Assembly: GCA_020161455.1 (NCBI GenBank)
Contig: JAIUNZ010000005.1
Coordinates: 62,001 to 126,000, forward strand
Source: Bacteroidota bacterium
GTDB taxonomy: Bacteria; Bacteroidota; Bacteroidia; Flavobacteriales; Flavobacteriaceae
Reading direction: 5' to 3'
DNA: 64,000 bases
A program made the position numbers and the translations under genes. Each line of letters opens with the position of its first letter. Positions within the stretch are counted from its first letter, which is position 1. Shown in pieces: positions 62,554 through 64,000 of the stretch. The notes beneath the pieces are model-generated. The model was not told the DNA's origin. It worked only from the letters and a program-made list of their open reading frames with translations, and did no database searches.

Positions 62554-64000
62554 TTACTTTAAAACCGCTTTTATCATCGGGTCTTCTTTCAATAAAATTT
62601 GAAACGATTGTTCATCACCAAAGAGCTGACGGACAAACTCGGCAACGATATTTTTTTTAACAATATCTTTATTAGAGCTTAAATCAACTTCAAAACCTGA
62701 TTTGGAAAGGTATTTTTCAAATTTGATAACCAATGTTGTATCTTCATTAACAGAAGCTATAAATTGAGTATAAGTCATCAATTTGTATTTTTTTCTACTG
62801 ATGTCTAATTGTTCAAAAACAAAATGACCAACAACTCCAGTATTTAGAAGATAAGCAACACCTTCTTCTCCTTTTTTAACTTCCAAAGGCACAAAAATAT
62901 CGGGAACAATTCCGCCGCCGCCATAAACAATTCTTCCTTTTTTGGTTTTAAACTTTAAGGAATCGGCAATTTTGATTTTGTCTTTTGCATACAGTTCGCC
63001 GCTTTCAAAACGAGTGTCAAATTCGTGACTGTATTTTTCGCCTTCTCCTTTAGTATAAGCTTTCTGAATAGAGCGACCGCTTGGTGTATAATAGCGCGCA
63101 GTGGTTAATCTAACGGCAGAACCGTCTTCAAAATCCATTTCTCGTTGCACCAATCCTTTTCCAAAAGAACGGCGACCAACAATGATTCCGCGGTCATTAT
63201 CTTGAATAGCTCCGGCAAGAATTTCACTGGCAGAAGCTGAGTTTTCATCGATTAAAATAAATACTTTTCCGTTTTCAAAAATACCTTTTTCGGTAGCAAA
63301 TGTCTTGTTGACAGTGCCTTTTTTATTTTTGGTAAAAACGATTAATTCGTTGTCTTTTAGCAAATCATCTGCAATATCAACGGTTCGTTCTAAGTAGCCA
63401 CCGCCGTTGTTTCTTAAATCGATGATTAATGTCGAAATACCTTTGTTTTTCAAACCAGTCAATCCTTTGTGGAATTCGTCATAAGTAGTTTCGGCAAAAC
63501 GACTGATTTTGATATATCCAGTAGTTGGGTTGATAAGAGTAGCAATGTCCACACTTTTTATGGGAATTGTTCTGCGAATTACGTTGAATTTTAATTTTTC
63601 ATTGGTGCTTTTTCTAAAAATAGTCAACAAAACGTCAGAACCATCATCGCCTTTTAATTTATTGTATAAGGTATCGGAAGGAAGATTTCTGCCAAAAAGT
63701 TTGGTTCTATCTGCAAATAAAATTCTATCACCAGCTTTTATACCAGCTATTTCGGCAGGACCATTTGGCAATGGACTAACTACCGCAACGGTATCGTTGT
63801 GCATGTAAAAATTAACGCCAATCCCCACAAAATCACCTTTCATAATTTCTGCTTCACTAGTTTGGATGCTCGGCGGAATATAAATAGAATGTGGATCGAG
63901 CTTTTCTAAAATGCTGTTAACGGTTAAATCTACTATCGAATCGGTGTTTACTTCATCCACATAATCATTGTCAATAAAGTTTATCAAACGGTTTAGTTTG
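62554..64000 (-). CDS. S41-family C-terminal processing peptidase (cut by window edge)
   Basis: The visible 482 residues contain the N-terminal helical module (LINFIDNDYVDEVNTDSIVD, LEKLDPHSIYIP), a PDZ domain (GIGVNFYMHNDTVAVVSPLP, GIKAGDRILFADRTKLFG), and the S41 protease domain with the catalytic Ser in DENSASASEILAG and Lys in FGKGLVQREM. The frame is open to the right edge, so the signal peptide and start lie outside the window. Such Ctp/Prc enzymes cleave C-terminal tails of periplasmic proteins. It ends just after the XRE remnant. Confidence 0.95.
   Translation of the reverse strand, partial: KLNRLINFIDNDYVDEVNTDSIVDLTVNSILEKLDPHSIYIPPSIQTSEAEIMKGDFVGIGVNFYMHNDTVAVVSPLPNGPAEIAGIKAGDRILFADRTKLFGRNLPSDTLYNKLKGDDGSDVLLTIFRKSTNEKLKFNVIRRTIPIKSVDIATLINPTTGYIKISRFAETTYDEFHKGLTGLKNKGISTLIIDLRNNGGGYLERTVDIADDLLKDNELIVFTKNKKGTVNKTFATEKGIFENGKVFILIDENSASASEILAGAIQDNDRGIIVGRRSFGKGLVQREMDFEDGSAVRLTTARYYTPSGRSIQKAYTKGEGEKYSHEFDTRFESGELYAKDKIKIADSLKFKTKKGRIVYGGGGIVPDIFVPLEVKKGEEGVAYLLNTGVVGHFVFEQLDISRKKYKLMTYTQFIASVNEDTTLVIKFEKYLSKSGFEVDLSSNKDIVKKNIVAEFVRQLFGDEQSFQILLKEDPMIKAVLK

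Overview
The window is a stretch of chromosome from an AT-rich member of the Bacteroidota, almost certainly a Flavobacteriaceae of the Flavobacterium type. The evidence is the gliding genes gldD and gldE in the order mutY-ssb-gldE-gldD, a protein with a type IX secretion (T9SS) C-terminal tail, and families typical of the group (DUF2723, DUF3127, DUF4301, DUF6261, FISUMP). Promoters match the Bacteroidota consensus (TTTG, about 19 bp, TAnnTTTG); the best example lies upstream of rplM. Most of the window is ordinary core genome: short operons separated by strong, often bidirectional hairpin terminators. There is one tRNA (Gln, anticodon TTG). I see no rRNA, prophage or CRISPR array.

Layout: 1-2.3 kb, rimP-nusA-infB translation/transcription operon (minus strand). 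2.4-9.6 kb, universal stress protein, tRNA-Gln, DUF2723 membrane protein, polysaccharide deacetylase, redox-dead thioredoxin, metallophosphoesterase, small secreted basic protein. 9.8-12.3 kb, DUF1003 and a two-component system. 12.5-15.3 kb, polA. 15.5-17.9 kb, ankyrin/DOMON secreted pair and a LacI regulator. 18-20.8 kb, rplM-rpsI, rpsB, tsf. 20.9-32.3 kb, envelope proteins, M3 peptidase, tag, aat. 32.4-36.7 kb, DUF3127, flavin reductase, orphan histidine kinase, greA-HIT. 36.8-39.2 kb, a TonB-dependent receptor under a TPP riboswitch, so probably a thiamine receptor. 39.6-43.7 kb, DUF6261, and a GGGP synthase-pnuC-DUF4301-arfB operon. 43.8-45.7 kb, Crp/Fnr regulator with a truncated haemoglobin, and a phosphopantetheinyl transferase. 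45.9-48.3 kb, ahcY, rpmA-rplU. 48.6-53.4 kb, M16 peptidase pair, EamA exporter, metal-binding lipoprotein. 53.4-56.8 kb, gldD-gldE-ssb-mutY. 57-59.2 kb, HU, a 30-residue mS38-like protein, RNase G/E. 59.4-64 kb, pbpC, an IS982 remnant, an XRE remnant, and an S41 peptidase cut by the window edge.

The least explained content is repeat DNA. (1) Seven-base tandem repeats occur at several unlinked places: 16 units in two blocks encode the signal-peptide region of the thiamine receptor, four units sit inside the deacetylase gene, six lie before rng and five begin at the ahcY stop codon. Three of these loci share the unit GNNGGAA. (2) A 251-bp element at 39236-39486 has 41-bp terminal inverted repeats (39/41 identical) and internal palindromes with a roughly 42-bp period. 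(3) An array at 33784-33993 has ten diverged units of exactly 21 bp with no indels, and is open on the minus strand as a heptapeptide repeat. (4) The 5' end of pbpC has no usable start codon next to the IS982 remnant.

Regulatory signals that link genes: the TPP riboswitch upstream of the receptor; 11-bp-spaced direct repeats of AAATGAAG near the two-component system and its small secreted neighbour; a Crp-like palindrome placed as an activator site for the haemoglobin operon; and a terminator-like hairpin in the rimP leader.
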